Positions 1 to 9,831 of a stretch of 64,000 nucleotides of DNA are shown piece by piece (the stretch's first letter is position 1; every line of letters starts with the position of its first letter). Below the pieces are notes generated by a model, which saw nothing but the letters and a program-made list of their open reading frames with translations, made no database searches and was not told the DNA's origin. The translations under genes and the position numbers were made by a program. This stretch comes from Niebla homalea (lineage: Eukaryota > Ascomycota > Lecanoromycetes > Lecanorales > Ramalinaceae), in the NCBI GenBank assembly GCA_019925105.1, contig JAHGAU010000010.1, forward strand, positions 1,550,001 to 1,614,000, read 5' to 3'.

Positions 1-428
1 CCAAGTCACTGTACCCGGATGGTACATCGAAAGCCAAGCGAGTCAATGGTTGGTATGGTGAGAGTGTGGTCTCTCAGGCCAGTTCTGAGGGAATGGATGG
101 AAAGTACCTTCTCCTAAGCTGGACTTCGCAGAAGGTGGGGGGGCTAAACAACGGCATCTATGGCGTCGAGCTGGCTGTGCTGGAGTTCGATGATATTCCC
201 AAAGACCCAGACGCCCCCACGAAGACAGTCTCGCCTTCGTCTTCGGCAACAACGTCAACGACAACCACAGCAAAAGCAACTCATGTGCAGGATACACATG
301 ACGCCATTGAATCCATTTTCCACAGGATCAAGACTGGATCAGCGGGTACATTGAGCAGCTATGTATGGTGGTATCTGCCGACGCTAGCCCTGCTGATCCT
401 ACTCGTCGCTACTTTCCGCCTGATGTGA
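1..428 (+). CDS. C-terminal part of a membrane-anchored protein of unknown family (5' end outside window)
   Basis: The reading frame is open from base 3 to a TGA at 426-428, so only the last ~140 residues are visible. They comprise a folded-looking segment (LLSWTSQKVGG, then GIYGVELAVLEFDDIP), a Ser/Thr-rich linker (about residues 70-95 of the visible part), and a C-terminal hydrophobic helix (WWYLPTLALLILLVATF) followed by only three residues. This layout suggests a tail-anchored or type I membrane protein with an O-glycosylated stalk before the membrane. A GPI signal is possible but less likely, because a charged residue (R) follows the helix. I do not recognise the family. Transcription runs into the intergenic space before the exchanger gene. 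Confidence 0.6.
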   Translation, partial: KSLYPDGTSKAKRVNGWYGESVVSQASSEGMDGKYLLLSWTSQKVGGLNNGIYGVELAVLEFDDIPKDPDAPTKTVSPSSSATTSTTTTAKATHVQDTHDAIESIFHRIKTGSAGTLSSYVWWYLPTLALLILLVATFRLM

Positions 429-1345
429 AACCAGGGGCATTGTCATGCAGCGAGGGAACGAAACCTGCGATTTCGTCATACGGCTGGACTGAATTTTGAC
501 AAAGAAAATTGTCAGGATGAGTGTGCACAGATCATGAAGAAATTTGCTGATTTGTAGGCATCCTTTCATGGCTCATAGACCATAAACATCTTGCACTTCA
601 GGGTACCCTTTCAAGGATGGGGTTGAAGAGTCTTGTTGCCTTATCTTATAGGGCGCGGTCGTGTCCTGCATTTATTCATCCGAAGGTGGGAGATAATCAA
701 ACCTCTCTGAGATTTTTAAATAAAATTTCTCTTGGCTCATCGCTTCATGGATATACATTGTAAAGTTCGAGGGACATGCAGTCATATATTGAACAGGCCA
801 AGCGCGGCTGGAGAAGCTTGACGAAGATAAGAAACAAGGCAGACGCCTGCCGTGGCAGCCGACATCCCCTTCCAACGTTCTCGGCATCTGATCTCATCTG
901 ATCTCTTCCCCTCCCACCTTGCATTATGCAAACCTGACAGCTGTCAGCTTTTCATCCTTGATCATGCTTCAGGATCATGCTTTTCATCGGTCATGCTCGC
1001 TCCTCACTGACCGCCATGTCTTGCTCCTTGGCGCCAAGGGCGGAAGGGACCAAATGAGATTGGATGCTTCCAAGATGCCAAAATGTCAACCCAGTTTCCC
1101 TTTTTCGGCGGCCTGATCCTCTTGCTTGTTTTGCCTAGTGTCTATCTCCTTTTTATTAAAAGCTTTTACGCAGTCTGCTTTCCCATCATGCCCTTAACAA
1201 GGATGTGAACCAATTCGCGTGCTTCCCCCCATCGACCTTAACAACTCTCCTCTGAGCCGCCGTCCTGACGCAAACACGGGGCCCTTGAAACTACCTGTCG
1301 TTTCGAGACCTCTCACATTTTGTGTTTCTTTCACGAGTCGAAAAG
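429..1345. other. Intergenic region upstream of the exchanger gene
   Basis: No convincing coding sequence is seen. It contains a perfect 10-bp tandem duplication (ATCTGATCTC at 886-895 and 896-905) and a close direct repeat GATCATGCTT (960-969 and 973-982). The second half is presumably the promoter and leader of the gene starting at 1346. Confidence 0.5.
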
Positions 1346-3021
1346 ATGGACAGACTCATGGCAAAGCGTCGCCGAGCGCTGAACGCAGAAGATGGAGCGG
1401 TCAGATCTGACCAGAATGGAAGCATCGAGAAACATGCTGGCCATCATGGCGGTCATAGAATCAATCACAATGGGCACAAAGTCACCAAAGGCATTCATCC
1501 CGACGGCGAGAGTGGGAGAAAGGGCATACATCCTATTCAATTCATCAGGATATGCTTCCGCTCGAGTTGTACGCTGTCCAAAGTGGTGAATGTCTTGTGG
1601 CCATTCGTGCCTCCAGCAATCGCCCTGCATTTTGCTCGCCCAGATCTAAATCTATGGATCTTCATTCTCAATTACATTGCCATGGTCCCCGCCGCCAACC
1701 TGATTGGTTTCGCCGGTCAAGAGTTGGCTCGCAAGCTGCCCAAAGTCTTTGGTAGGCCCCCTCTGCAGTGCCCGTCCATGACTGTATTGCTGAACAGCTA
1801 CAGGCGTCCTCCTCGAAACCTTTCTTGGTGGAATAGTCGAGATTATCCTTTTCATGGTACTTTTGCATCGTGATCCAGCCGAGGCAAATCTCGTAGGAGT
1901 CATCCGTGCTGCCATCCTGGGCTCTATTTTAGCAAATGTCCTGCTCTGTCTGGGTTTCTGCTTCTTCGTTGGAGGCGTCCACCCAAAAAGAGACGAGCAA
2001 CATTTCAGCGAAGTCATCAGTGATGTCGGTAGCAATTTGCTATTGGTCGCTGGATTTGGCTTGTTGGTGCCGAGTGCTTTCTACCATTCCCTCGTTGGTG
2101 GCCAATTCGCCGAGGCCCGTCTTTTAGACGATGAATTGCATATCAGTCGGATCACTGCTGTCATTCTCTTCTTTGCGTTTCTGCTGTGAGTCGACCCACC
2201 TAGCCTGATGCTCGGGTCTGACTAGGTTACCCTCAGATATGTCTTCTTCCAGATGAGATCGCACCATGGCTTGTACGACGAAGTCTTGACTATGGATGAA
2301 GAAAAGGACGCAGATCGGGAGAAGGATCTTAAGAAAAAGAAGCTTACTCTCACCGAGTGTTTTGTCGCTCTCACTATTGCAATTACCTGTGTGTCGCTTC
2401 ACGCTGTCTTCTTAGGTAAGAATCCTTGTCCGCTTGACAGCAAGGTGCGCACCCCAAAAAGGCAATGCTGACGAGCTATTATCAGTCGAGCAAATTGAAT
2501 ACATCGTCCATGAGCGCCATGTGTCCGATAGCTTCGTAGGTCTCATTCTCGTCCCGCTCGTCGAGAAGGTGGCGGAGCATCTCACCGCCGTGGACGAGGC
2601 CTGGGACAATCAAATGAACTTTGCTCTCGCGCATGTTCTAGGGGCTACTATTCAGACCGCACTATTCAACGGACCTCTGGTCGTCATTGTAGGGTGGGGA
2701 CTCGGCAAGAACATGGATCTCAACTTCGAGACTTTCTACATTGTGGTCCTGATTCTGGCAATCATTGTGGTTGGGGGCTTCCTTCGCGACCAAAAGTCGA
2801 ATTACCTTGAGGGCGCGCTTTGTATCCTCATTTACATGATCATTGGTAAGGCTTATCACCACTCGAACATCTATCCCACCAGGCTAACCTCCTCCCCAGC
2901 AATTGCTGCATGGTATTATCCCGATCCAGCAGAGGGCGCCACCAGCGCTGATGAATCTGCTCCCATGGCTGGAAGCGGGGAGAGCGCTCCTGAACGCCTC
3001 ATGCGCATGGCGATGAGATGA
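1346..3021 (+). CDS. CAX/VCX-type cation/H+ exchanger, divergent fungal subfamily
   Basis: Predicted vacuolar or endomembrane Ca2+(cation)/H+ antiporter of the CaCA superfamily. Five exons: 1346-1751, 1804-2185, 2237-2415, 2486-2845 and 2900-3021. Introns are 52, 51, 70 and 54 bp with GT-AG ends, and the exon total gives 482 aa. The N-terminus (1-60) is basic and His-rich (GHHGGHR), followed by about 11 hydrophobic segments in two repeats. The first repeat contains NLIGFAGQELA and ETFLGGIVEIILFM. The second contains PLVEKVAEHLTAV and GATIQTALFNGPLVVIVGW, ending AIAAWYYP. Canonical CAX proteins have GNAVE and GNAAEH at the two ion-binding helices. Here the acidic residues remain but the Gly-Asn pairs are replaced (GGIVE, EKVAEH), so ion specificity is uncertain. 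The start is the first ATG in frame; a second Met lies four codons later. Confidence 0.87.
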
Positions 3022-3357
3022 GGCATTCTGAATGTGACCTGGAAGAGAGCAGGATCCTAGGTCGAGAGTGTGAGAGCCTTATGCACGTGCATTGTCCATT
3101 GCATTTTCAGCGGGGAGTATTTGTTATCACAGACGAAGTCATCTATTCTTGGCTATCCTTAACCACACATTGTGATATACCCCTTGAGTACTGATAGCGA
3201 GATCCATCAGAGTGACATTGGAGACGTATACAGAAATGAGCTGTTCAAGCGCGCACCGGTTTCCCTTCTCAGGAAAGTAATCATTTAATGAGCTTCTGAT
3301 CCAATCTCGTGCTGTATTCAAATCATCTATTCGTATCAATCATCATCATCATCGTTT
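3022..3357. other. Convergent 3' intergenic spacer
   Basis: Lies between the convergent exchanger and dipeptidase genes. It presumably contains both 3' UTRs and poly(A) sites. No gene or repeat stands out apart from a short ATC trinucleotide run near 3338-3355. Confidence 0.4.
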
Positions 3358-4820
3358 TCATTCCTCCGCCTGACTATACATCACCTTCATCATCTCCTCA
3401 ATCCCCTTCGGCGCCGTCGTAAGATTCTCATACCCATCCTTTGTGATCACCACATCATCCTCGATCCTCACCCCCCCGACATCCCAATACCTCTCCAACA
3501 CCTCCTCATCAATGAACCCCTTATGCCGCTCATCCCTCAGGTACGGCTCCACAATGAACCGACAGAAATACACCCCGGGCTCCACCGTCACGACCGCCCC
3601 CTCGGGGACCCTGCCCCTCACCCTCAGATACCGAAACATCGCATCCTCATCCTCATAATTGGCATTGCCCCCGGTATCGTGACAATCCATGCCCAGATAA
3701 TGCCCCAGCCCATGCGGGAAGAAGGCTACACTCGTCCTCGCCCTCAGGATGTCCCCCTTATCGCCGCGGAGGATCCCAATGCTCAACAGGCCCTCCACCG
3801 CGATCTCGTGCGCCAGCTCGTGCACGTCCTCCCACCGCACCCCGCCCTTCAGGAGCGCGAAGCACGCGTTCTGCATCTGCTCGACAATCACGTAGATCTG
3901 GGCGGACTCGCGATCGAAACCCTCCGGGTGCAGCGGCATGGTGCGCGTGACGTCGGCGCAGTACCCGCGCCATTCCGCGGCGGCGTCGATGAGCACGACC
4001 CGCTTGTTGTTCGGGTGCTGCAGCTCCTCGTCGTTGTGCTGGTAGTGCAGCGTCGCGGCGTTGCTGCCGCAGCCGAAGATGCCCGGGTAGGCCTGCTTCT
4101 TGGCGCCGGCGGAGACGCAGGTGCAGAGGAAGTGGCCGACCAGCTCGGTCTCGTTGGTGGCGGTGGGGATCTTGCGGAGGGCGGAGATGTGCGCGGCCGC
4201 GGTGATGGCGTTGGCTTTGCGGAGGAGGGCGATTTCGTAGGGGTCCTTGGTCACGCGGCAGGTGTCGATGATGGGGTGGAGGGTGGTGTCATTGATGGTG
4301 GGGAAGGCGGAGGTGAGGGCTGAGGTGTCGATGGGGATGTCGCCCCGGCCGGTGGTGAAGAGGGTGGGGCCCAGGTGGAGGAGATGGTGGGACAACTCGT
4401 TGCTGGTGTGGCAGGCGTCGATGTCGTATTTTTCGAGGGCCTGGGTGGGGGAGAGGGGGAGGCCGGCCCAGATGACGCTGTCGGGGTCGAGGGGAGGGAT
4501 GAAGAGGGTGAGGGTGGTGGTGGGGATGTGGTAGGTTAGGTGGCAGTCGGGGAGGAGGCAGCCGGAGAGGTAGAGGAAATGGCGGCGTTGTCTTTGATCA
4601 TACGTTAGACAGCGAATGTAATATAGAGAGTAAGAGATATTGCTTACCTGAAAGGCGCGGCTTCATCATTGTCTTCTTGCATGTGCGTCGTCTGGCCTTG
4701 AAGGTAGAGTGTCGTTGGGACACCCTTCTCCTCCACTGCAGTCCTCAGATGGGCGACCACCTTTTCACAATGAGCTTTGGCTGGGTATTTACCCTTTAGT
4801 ACGCTTTCATAGTCCGCCAT
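3358..4820 (-). CDS. Xaa-Pro dipeptidase/aminopeptidase (prolidase, M24B family)
   Basis: Cytosolic metallopeptidase cleaving X-Pro bonds, usually with two Mn2+. Two exons: 4648-4820 and 3358-4591, with a 56-bp intron (4592-4647) spliced in phase 2 (codon AG|A). The product is 468 aa. The N-terminal aminopeptidase-P-like domain spans about residues 1-170 and the pita-bread domain follows. Metal ligands are visible in order: Asp in VLIDAAAEWRGY, Asp in CADVTRTMPL, His in HGLGHYLGMDCHDTGG, Glu in VTVEPGVYF, and Glu in GGVRIEDDVVIT near the C-terminus. Length and motifs fit the fungal pepP/prolidase group. A further in-frame ATG lies eight codons upstream (4844), but MADYESVLKG is the more usual start. 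The gene is convergent with the exchanger and is transcribed in the same direction as the wall-protein gene upstream of it. Confidence 0.92.
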
Positions 4821-5137
4821 AGTAGTATTGGTGGAGGAATACAAGGACAGGTCAGAGGCAAGGTCTAGGTCAATGTTGTGGGATTTAGATTATCTATCGT
4901 AGCGTCCGCAGCCCGTTGAAATTTACAGGTACAGGGAAAGAACAGTCTATGAGAAGACGTCCACAATCTTGCATCATTCTCAAGAAAGAATCGTCCTTCA
5001 GCGCCTTTGATGTCTCGACTCCCAGACGCCGTGTCCGTGCATTCCCCCGACTCCCAAAGGTTCTATATAATCAGCCCGTTGGAAGGCCAGCACGCTAAAT
5101 GCAATCAATCAATACCACTCGACGCAAGCCGGCCTGG
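4821..5137. other. Spacer between dipeptidase start and wall-protein stop
   Basis: Both flanking genes are on the minus strand, so this holds the dipeptidase promoter and the wall-protein 3' UTR. No additional gene is supported. Confidence 0.4.
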
Positions 5138-6059
5138 TTAGTCCCTCCATCGAGCAAGGAACTTTTGCATTGCCTGTTGACCTGGACCCGGTAACGGTGA
5201 AGCCTGTTCGTACAAGGGTGAGCTCGACTCAACAAGTTTTGCGGCATGTAAGCAAGACTTACAGTATTTTCCGTGCTGGACACCACGTATGTCATAGATG
5301 ATGTGATGGTCGTGACCTGTTTGGGTGTTGGCAGGGCTGTCTTAGCGATCGTGTAGGGCGTAGTCGGGTATTGTGGAGTGGGTGTCTGTGCTGTGATCTT
5401 CGTTCCAGGCTTCTTCTGCATAGGAGCAAACTTGGTTAACCCCGACTGCATGGAGTAGGGTGCGTCCGCGGCTCCATTGGCGGGAGCGGCAGGATTATCT
5501 TTGGAATCAACTATATTATTCTGTGGCTTTGGCCCATCCGTTCCAGATATGCCTTTGATACCGGCTTGGACAGCCGGAGTCCAGGTGCCCGTCATGCCCG
5601 TCAAGGTAAAGCGGTCAGAGTAGTTGATGACATTTCCACCAGGCGCATTAGACTGGATCATGATATAGCTGAAGGATCAAAGTCATCAGTTCTGGGAGGT
5701 ACCAAAAACGGTAATGACGGCCCTTGAGAAGAGCATACTCACTATGCGTTCTTATCTGATCCTCCGGCGCCTAAGGGGATCGTGCCTGATGCAGCGTTAC
5801 CTTGGCTGAACTGGCCAGTTGCCGCAAGAACAGAGAGCTGTTGAGAGCTATCCTTATCGTTTCCTCCTGCGTAAAGATACATTGAATAGGTTGTGAGGTC
5901 TGACAAGGGCGGGTCACCACCTCCGTCTTTCCACTTGATTGACAACGTCTGGCCACCAGCGATTGTAGCACCTGCTGCAGGGCTTGTGAATTGAACATCA
6001 GCGAAGACAGAGGGCGTGACTAGAGCGAGAAGTGACAGGAGTCGGAACACGAGGGCCAT
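5138..6059 (-). CDS. KRE9/KNH1-family cell-wall beta-glucan assembly protein
   Basis: Secreted wall protein of the Kre9/Knh1 family, linked in yeast to beta-1,6-glucan assembly. Three exons: 5743-6059, 5263-5668 and 5138-5203. Introns are 74 and 59 bp and the product is 262 aa. Residues 1-20 form a signal peptide (MALVFRLLSLLALVTPSVFA). An Ig-like N-terminal domain follows (DVQFTSPAAGATIAGGQTLSIKW), continuing across intron 1 as YYIMIQSNAPGG and YSDRFTLTGMTG. Next is a Ser/Thr/Pro-rich stretch. Only with the last intron removed does the protein end KFLARWRD, a tail I associate with filamentous-fungal members of this family. I see no clear GPI-anchor hydrophobic tail, so it may be soluble or otherwise wall-bound. 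Confidence 0.88.
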
Positions 6060-6493
6060 GGCGAAATGAGTAGTACGATGAGGAGAGAGCCAATATATCC
6101 CTTGAAATCGTTGGCAATTGAAGAAGCGAGCGTCAGGAAAATCGTGAGAATCACAGCGCTGTAACGACTGGAAGGAGCCTTGTTGTCGTGAACCGAGTTC
6201 AGAATGGACAGAGGAAGATAGGGAACGCAAGTCGCAATAGAGTGCAGAGTCTGGTGGAGCCCTCAAAAAGGGTTGAAAGCTTGGCGGTTTTATCCCTGTT
6301 CGGTGCTCCTGCCGAGCCTGGCTGCCTGGCAAGGCAAGCTAGGGTAGCTTGCACCTAAATTAAGCTACCCAGACCAGAGCCTCAAGCTACAGGTATGGAA
6401 GCCGCTAAGATGTTCATGTCAAACGCAAACGTTAAAACATCAGTCTAATCATTGTACAAAGACATGTTTACAGTGTTGATCCCTTTTAATCCC
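6060..6493. other. Promoter of the wall-protein gene with a short hairpin
   Basis: Contains a perfect inverted repeat GGGTAGCTT (6342-6350) / AAGCTACCC (6362-6370) with an 11-nt loop, about 290 bp upstream of the wall-protein start. The right part is the 3' flank of the cystathionine beta-synthase gene. No gene seen. Confidence 0.45.
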
Positions 6494-8137
6494 TTACTTT
6501 GCTTGCTTCATCAGCCAGCCGAGCAAATCAACCTTGGTCACTACTGCCACAGGCTTCATCCACATCTCTTTTCCTTCGCCCTCCCTTTCTGTAACAACAG
6601 CAGCACTGTTCCATTCAAAGAATCTCGACAACGATCTTAAAGGTATATCGAGCGTGATCTCGACGAATTTCCGATGTTGGGGTATACCTTGACTATCAGC
6701 CTCGCCGTTTGTCATGGCCGTCTTACTCCCCATGGCTGGAGCAATGTGGCCAATGTCTCTTGGATCGGTCACAATCTCGGTTATCTTGGAGAAGGAGAAC
6801 ATGACATCTTCTACCGGTGACTTCGGACTTGCACGACCCTGACTGATCCAGCTCAACAGATTGCCAAGTGTGACAAGCCCAACAAGACGCTTCCTGTTGC
6901 CTGTAGCCGAGAGAACCGGCAGCTGGTCAAAGCCTTTCTCACGCATCGTCTCGATCGCATCGCTGCATTTCGTATCCGAGGAAACGGTGGTGACTGGCTT
7001 GAGACGGAGCAGGCGAAGTGTGGCATGCCCGAAAGGTGATTTGTCTTTGGACTGGGACATTGAAGCTCGGCGATGTTGCGAAGGGAGAACAGGCGATGGA
7101 GGGTTGGTCGGTGGTGGAGTTGGCGGGAGGAGATCATTGGCCGCCAGCCAGTCGTCGTCGACGAATTTGCTCAGGTAACTCCTGATACTATCAGGTAGGA
7201 TGACCACTACCACATCATCCTTCTTCAGTCCAAGATCCTTCACGGAATTGACCATCGCCACTATTGCGCTTCCACTGCTGCCTCCTACCAACAATCCCTC
7301 CTCTGCGATCAGTCGCCGAGCATACGCAAAGGCTTCCCGATCGTCGGTCTTGTACCATCGATCCACCGTATGCCGATCAAGCACATCTGGTACAAAATCG
7401 TAGCCGATACCCTCCACTTTGTACGATTCATTGGGGTGAGTCTGATTCAGGCTCTGAGGTAGGGCAAGGATCGATCCATATGGATCAGCAGCCACAATCT
7501 TGATATCTTTGTTGTGCTTTCTTAGCCCTCTTGCTAAACCGGTGATGGTGCCTCCAGTCCCTGCGCCAGCCACAATCGCCTTGATCTTGCCGTCCGTCTG
7601 TGTCCATATCTCCTCCGCGGTCCCATACTCGTGTGCAAGTGGGTTATCAAGGTTTCCGTACTGATCCAGGATGTGCGCATTGGGAATCTCTTTCTCCAGT
7701 CGTCGTGCTACACCGATGTGCGATTCTGGCGAATCAAAGGCCGCTTGCGTTGGAGTTCGTATTATGGTTGCATTCAGTGCTCTCAAGACAGCCACCTTTT
7801 CGGGAGACATCTTCTCCGGGAGGGTTATGATTGTCTTGTAGCCTTTGACTGCAGCAACCAATGCCAGTCCTATTCCCGTGTTGCCGCTCGTTGGCTCGAT
7901 CAAAGTGTCGCCAGGCTTTATTCTTCCCTTGCGTTCCGCCTCTTCAATCATGCGCAATGCTATTCTGTCCTTCACACTGCCACCAGCATTGAAATACTCC
8001 AGCTTCGCATACACTGTGGCTTCTATTCCAAGACTTTGGGGGATCTTGTTGAGCTTGACAAGAGGGGTATTGCCAATTTGTTGAAGCACACTGTCCATCA
8101 GGACAGGAGGGATTTTTGGCTGCGTAATGGAAGACAT
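6494..8137 (-). CDS. CYS4: Cystathionine beta-synthase
   Basis: PLP enzyme condensing serine and homocysteine to cystathionine in transsulfuration. Single exon, 547 aa. The fold-type II PLP domain covers about residues 10-350, with the Schiff-base Lys56 in AGGSVKDRIA. The substrate loop TSGNTGIGLA and the phosphate-binding glycine loop GAGTGGTITG are also present. SSGSA (about residue 290) fits the PLP-ring site. A Pro-rich linker (DLLPPTPPPTNPPSP) precedes a C-terminal pair of CBS (Bateman) domains, residues ~370-545, usual for regulation. As in yeast, and unlike animals, there is no N-terminal haem-binding Cys/His extension. The start MSSITQPKIPP is immediately followed by conserved sequence. 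A perfect 8-bp hairpin lies about 160 bp upstream. Confidence 0.95.
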   Translation of the reverse strand: MSSITQPKIPPVLMDSVLQQIGNTPLVKLNKIPQSLGIEATVYAKLEYFNAGGSVKDRIALRMIEEAERKGRIKPGDTLIEPTSGNTGIGLALVAAVKGYKTIITLPEKMSPEKVAVLRALNATIIRTPTQAAFDSPESHIGVARRLEKEIPNAHILDQYGNLDNPLAHEYGTAEEIWTQTDGKIKAIVAGAGTGGTITGLARGLRKHNKDIKIVAADPYGSILALPQSLNQTHPNESYKVEGIGYDFVPDVLDRHTVDRWYKTDDREAFAYARRLIAEEGLLVGGSSGSAIVAMVNSVKDLGLKKDDVVVVILPDSIRSYLSKFVDDDWLAANDLLPPTPPPTNPPSPVLPSQHRRASMSQSKDKSPFGHATLRLLRLKPVTTVSSDTKCSDAIETMREKGFDQLPVLSATGNRKRLVGLVTLGNLLSWISQGRASPKSPVEDVMFSFSKITEIVTDPRDIGHIAPAMGSKTAMTNGEADSQGIPQHRKFVEITLDIPLRSLSRFFEWNSAAVVTEREGEGKEMWMKPVAVVTKVDLLGWLMKQAK

Positions 8138-8584
8138 GGTCAGCCACTTCGTGAATATGAGAAGTGGTGGTCAACAAGATCCTTAATGAATGACGAGCAG
8201 GAAGACGTCGAGGGAAAGCATCTGATCGTTATCTTATCGCCGTGCCGACGATAGCCGAAATGCCAAGACATTGGTGGGACCGAGTCGGACCAAACGCCTT
8301 TGCTCATGAAGCAAAGGCATGAAAGCTTTGCGAGACGGGAAAGCTTCAGGATGGCTCAGCTTGTTCAAACCGTCAGGACATCTCAGCCTTGGTGCCGCCG
8401 TTCCCGGAAAATTCCTTGGGCAAGCGACGAGCCCCTTTTCGGCATGGTCGCTGCAAGTGTCATGTCATAATGTTCCTGCTCGCTTTTGATGGACGACAGG
8501 TCTCGGAAGGTCGAATTTGAGCCAGATCAAGATGGTGGCAAGATGATAAGTTGAGTTTGTAGGCATAGATTTCACCTCCATAGA
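8138..8584. other. Promoter region of cystathionine beta-synthase
   Basis: Contains a perfect inverted repeat GCCTTTGC (8296-8303) / GCAAAGGC (8311-8318) with a 7-nt loop. Function unknown. It could be a dimeric transcription-factor site. No coding sequence seen. Confidence 0.4.
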
Positions 8585-9527
8585 TCAAAGATTTGATCCG
8601 ATCCAGTCCCACCATTGTTTGACGTCTGGACCATCTGTGCCGGTGACATTGCCGCCTAGGACCTTGACAGAGACGTTCACTTCGTCCATCTGAGAAAAAG
8701 CGAATTTCCCATCGCCACCATCACCCAGCCAGTCCTTCTCTTCTTGCATGTCATTCATGCCGACACCGGAATCGAGTAGACCTTTGGTTTTGGAGCTCCT
8801 GACGTTGGAAATCTCAATCTCGAGGGCATTCTTGACAAGCGGTGCGGGTAGGGCAGTAAAAAGGTCCAATTTGTTCGCAGCAATGAGGACCGGCAGATTG
8901 GATGGACCCTTTGCAGACCTATTGCCTGAAGCCCTCTTCTGTAAGAGTAGCAAAACGTCGTGTAGATACTCTGCAGTCTGGCGAAGAGCTTCACTTGCGC
9001 TGTTCGAAGCACTACCGCTTGACAGGTCTGCAGCATCGACCATGAAGATGATTCCCACAAGATTCTGGGGGTTGAGGATGCTGTCAGTGGCATGGTATCG
9101 CAGCTTCCCATGGCCTGGTGTATCCGCAAGAAGAAATCTTTTGTGGACTTGATTCGACGGATCGTTGGGCGATCTGTATTTTGAAGATGCTGTAGGCGTG
9201 GATATCGGTAACGAGCACTCGACTGTCAGTGGTGATTGGGATGTCCTGGTTTCACCATGTTGGCCTCTTTCAAACTGGATTGAGCTATTAGCCATCTGCT
9301 CCATGTGCTTTGATGTTGCAGCGTACCAGAGTTAGCAGAGAGGTCTTTCCAGCCCCACTCGGTCCTATGAGCAAGAAGGATGGTAGTGAAGTCGCGCGTG
9401 AGGAGCGATATATAAGGAAGTGAAGGACTAGGGGGATTGAAATGACCACGAGGATAGTGACGAGAAAAACTACGGGAGTTGGTCCCATCAGGAACGATAC
9501 CCATTCCTCAAATGAGTGAGAAGCCAT
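8585..9527 (-). CDS. SRP102: Signal recognition particle receptor beta subunit
   Basis: ER membrane GTPase that anchors the SRP receptor alpha subunit for co-translational targeting. Two exons: 9327-9527 and 8585-9274. The 52-bp intron (9275-9326) is in phase 0 and the product is 296 aa. The N-terminal transmembrane helix is at about residues 15-41 (VVFLVTILVVISIPLVLHFLIY). Next come the P-loop GPSGAGKTSL (G1), DTPGHGKLR (G3) and AANKLDL (G4). The membrane helix followed directly by a small Arf-like GTPase domain is the hallmark of SRPRB. It is divergent from AKR1 with about 300 bp between the starts. Confidence 0.93.
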
Positions 9528-9831
9528 GAGCCCAGTACGGAATATGACCGGAAGTCTTTGTAGCTCATAAGAAGTCTTGGACGTTGACGGCAGCTCTTGG
9601 AAACTTCAGCCCTAGCAAATTGGCGTCATGGAACTCAACCTCTACCTTTTTGCTTGAGTATTCAAACTAGACCTTCTCCCTCAATGTCGTATCGGCATCA
9701 GCCGCTCTGGATCGCCGATGTTGTATTAGAGAAATGACACGCCCAGATTCACCATGTGTCAGCGCTCACTTCCGGCACAGACAATGAGCCTCCAACCCCA
9801 CAGACAAGGAAGTTAGACAGCCAGACACAGC
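9528..9831. other. Divergent promoter shared by SRP102 and AKR1
   Basis: About 300 bp between two oppositely oriented start codons. It must contain both promoters. No repeats or small genes seen. Confidence 0.5.

Noticed and set aside
3523..4323. Long plus-strand open frame antisense to the dipeptidase
   Set aside because: Shadow of the GC-rich coding sequence on the opposite strand; the minus-strand frame carries all metal-binding motifs.
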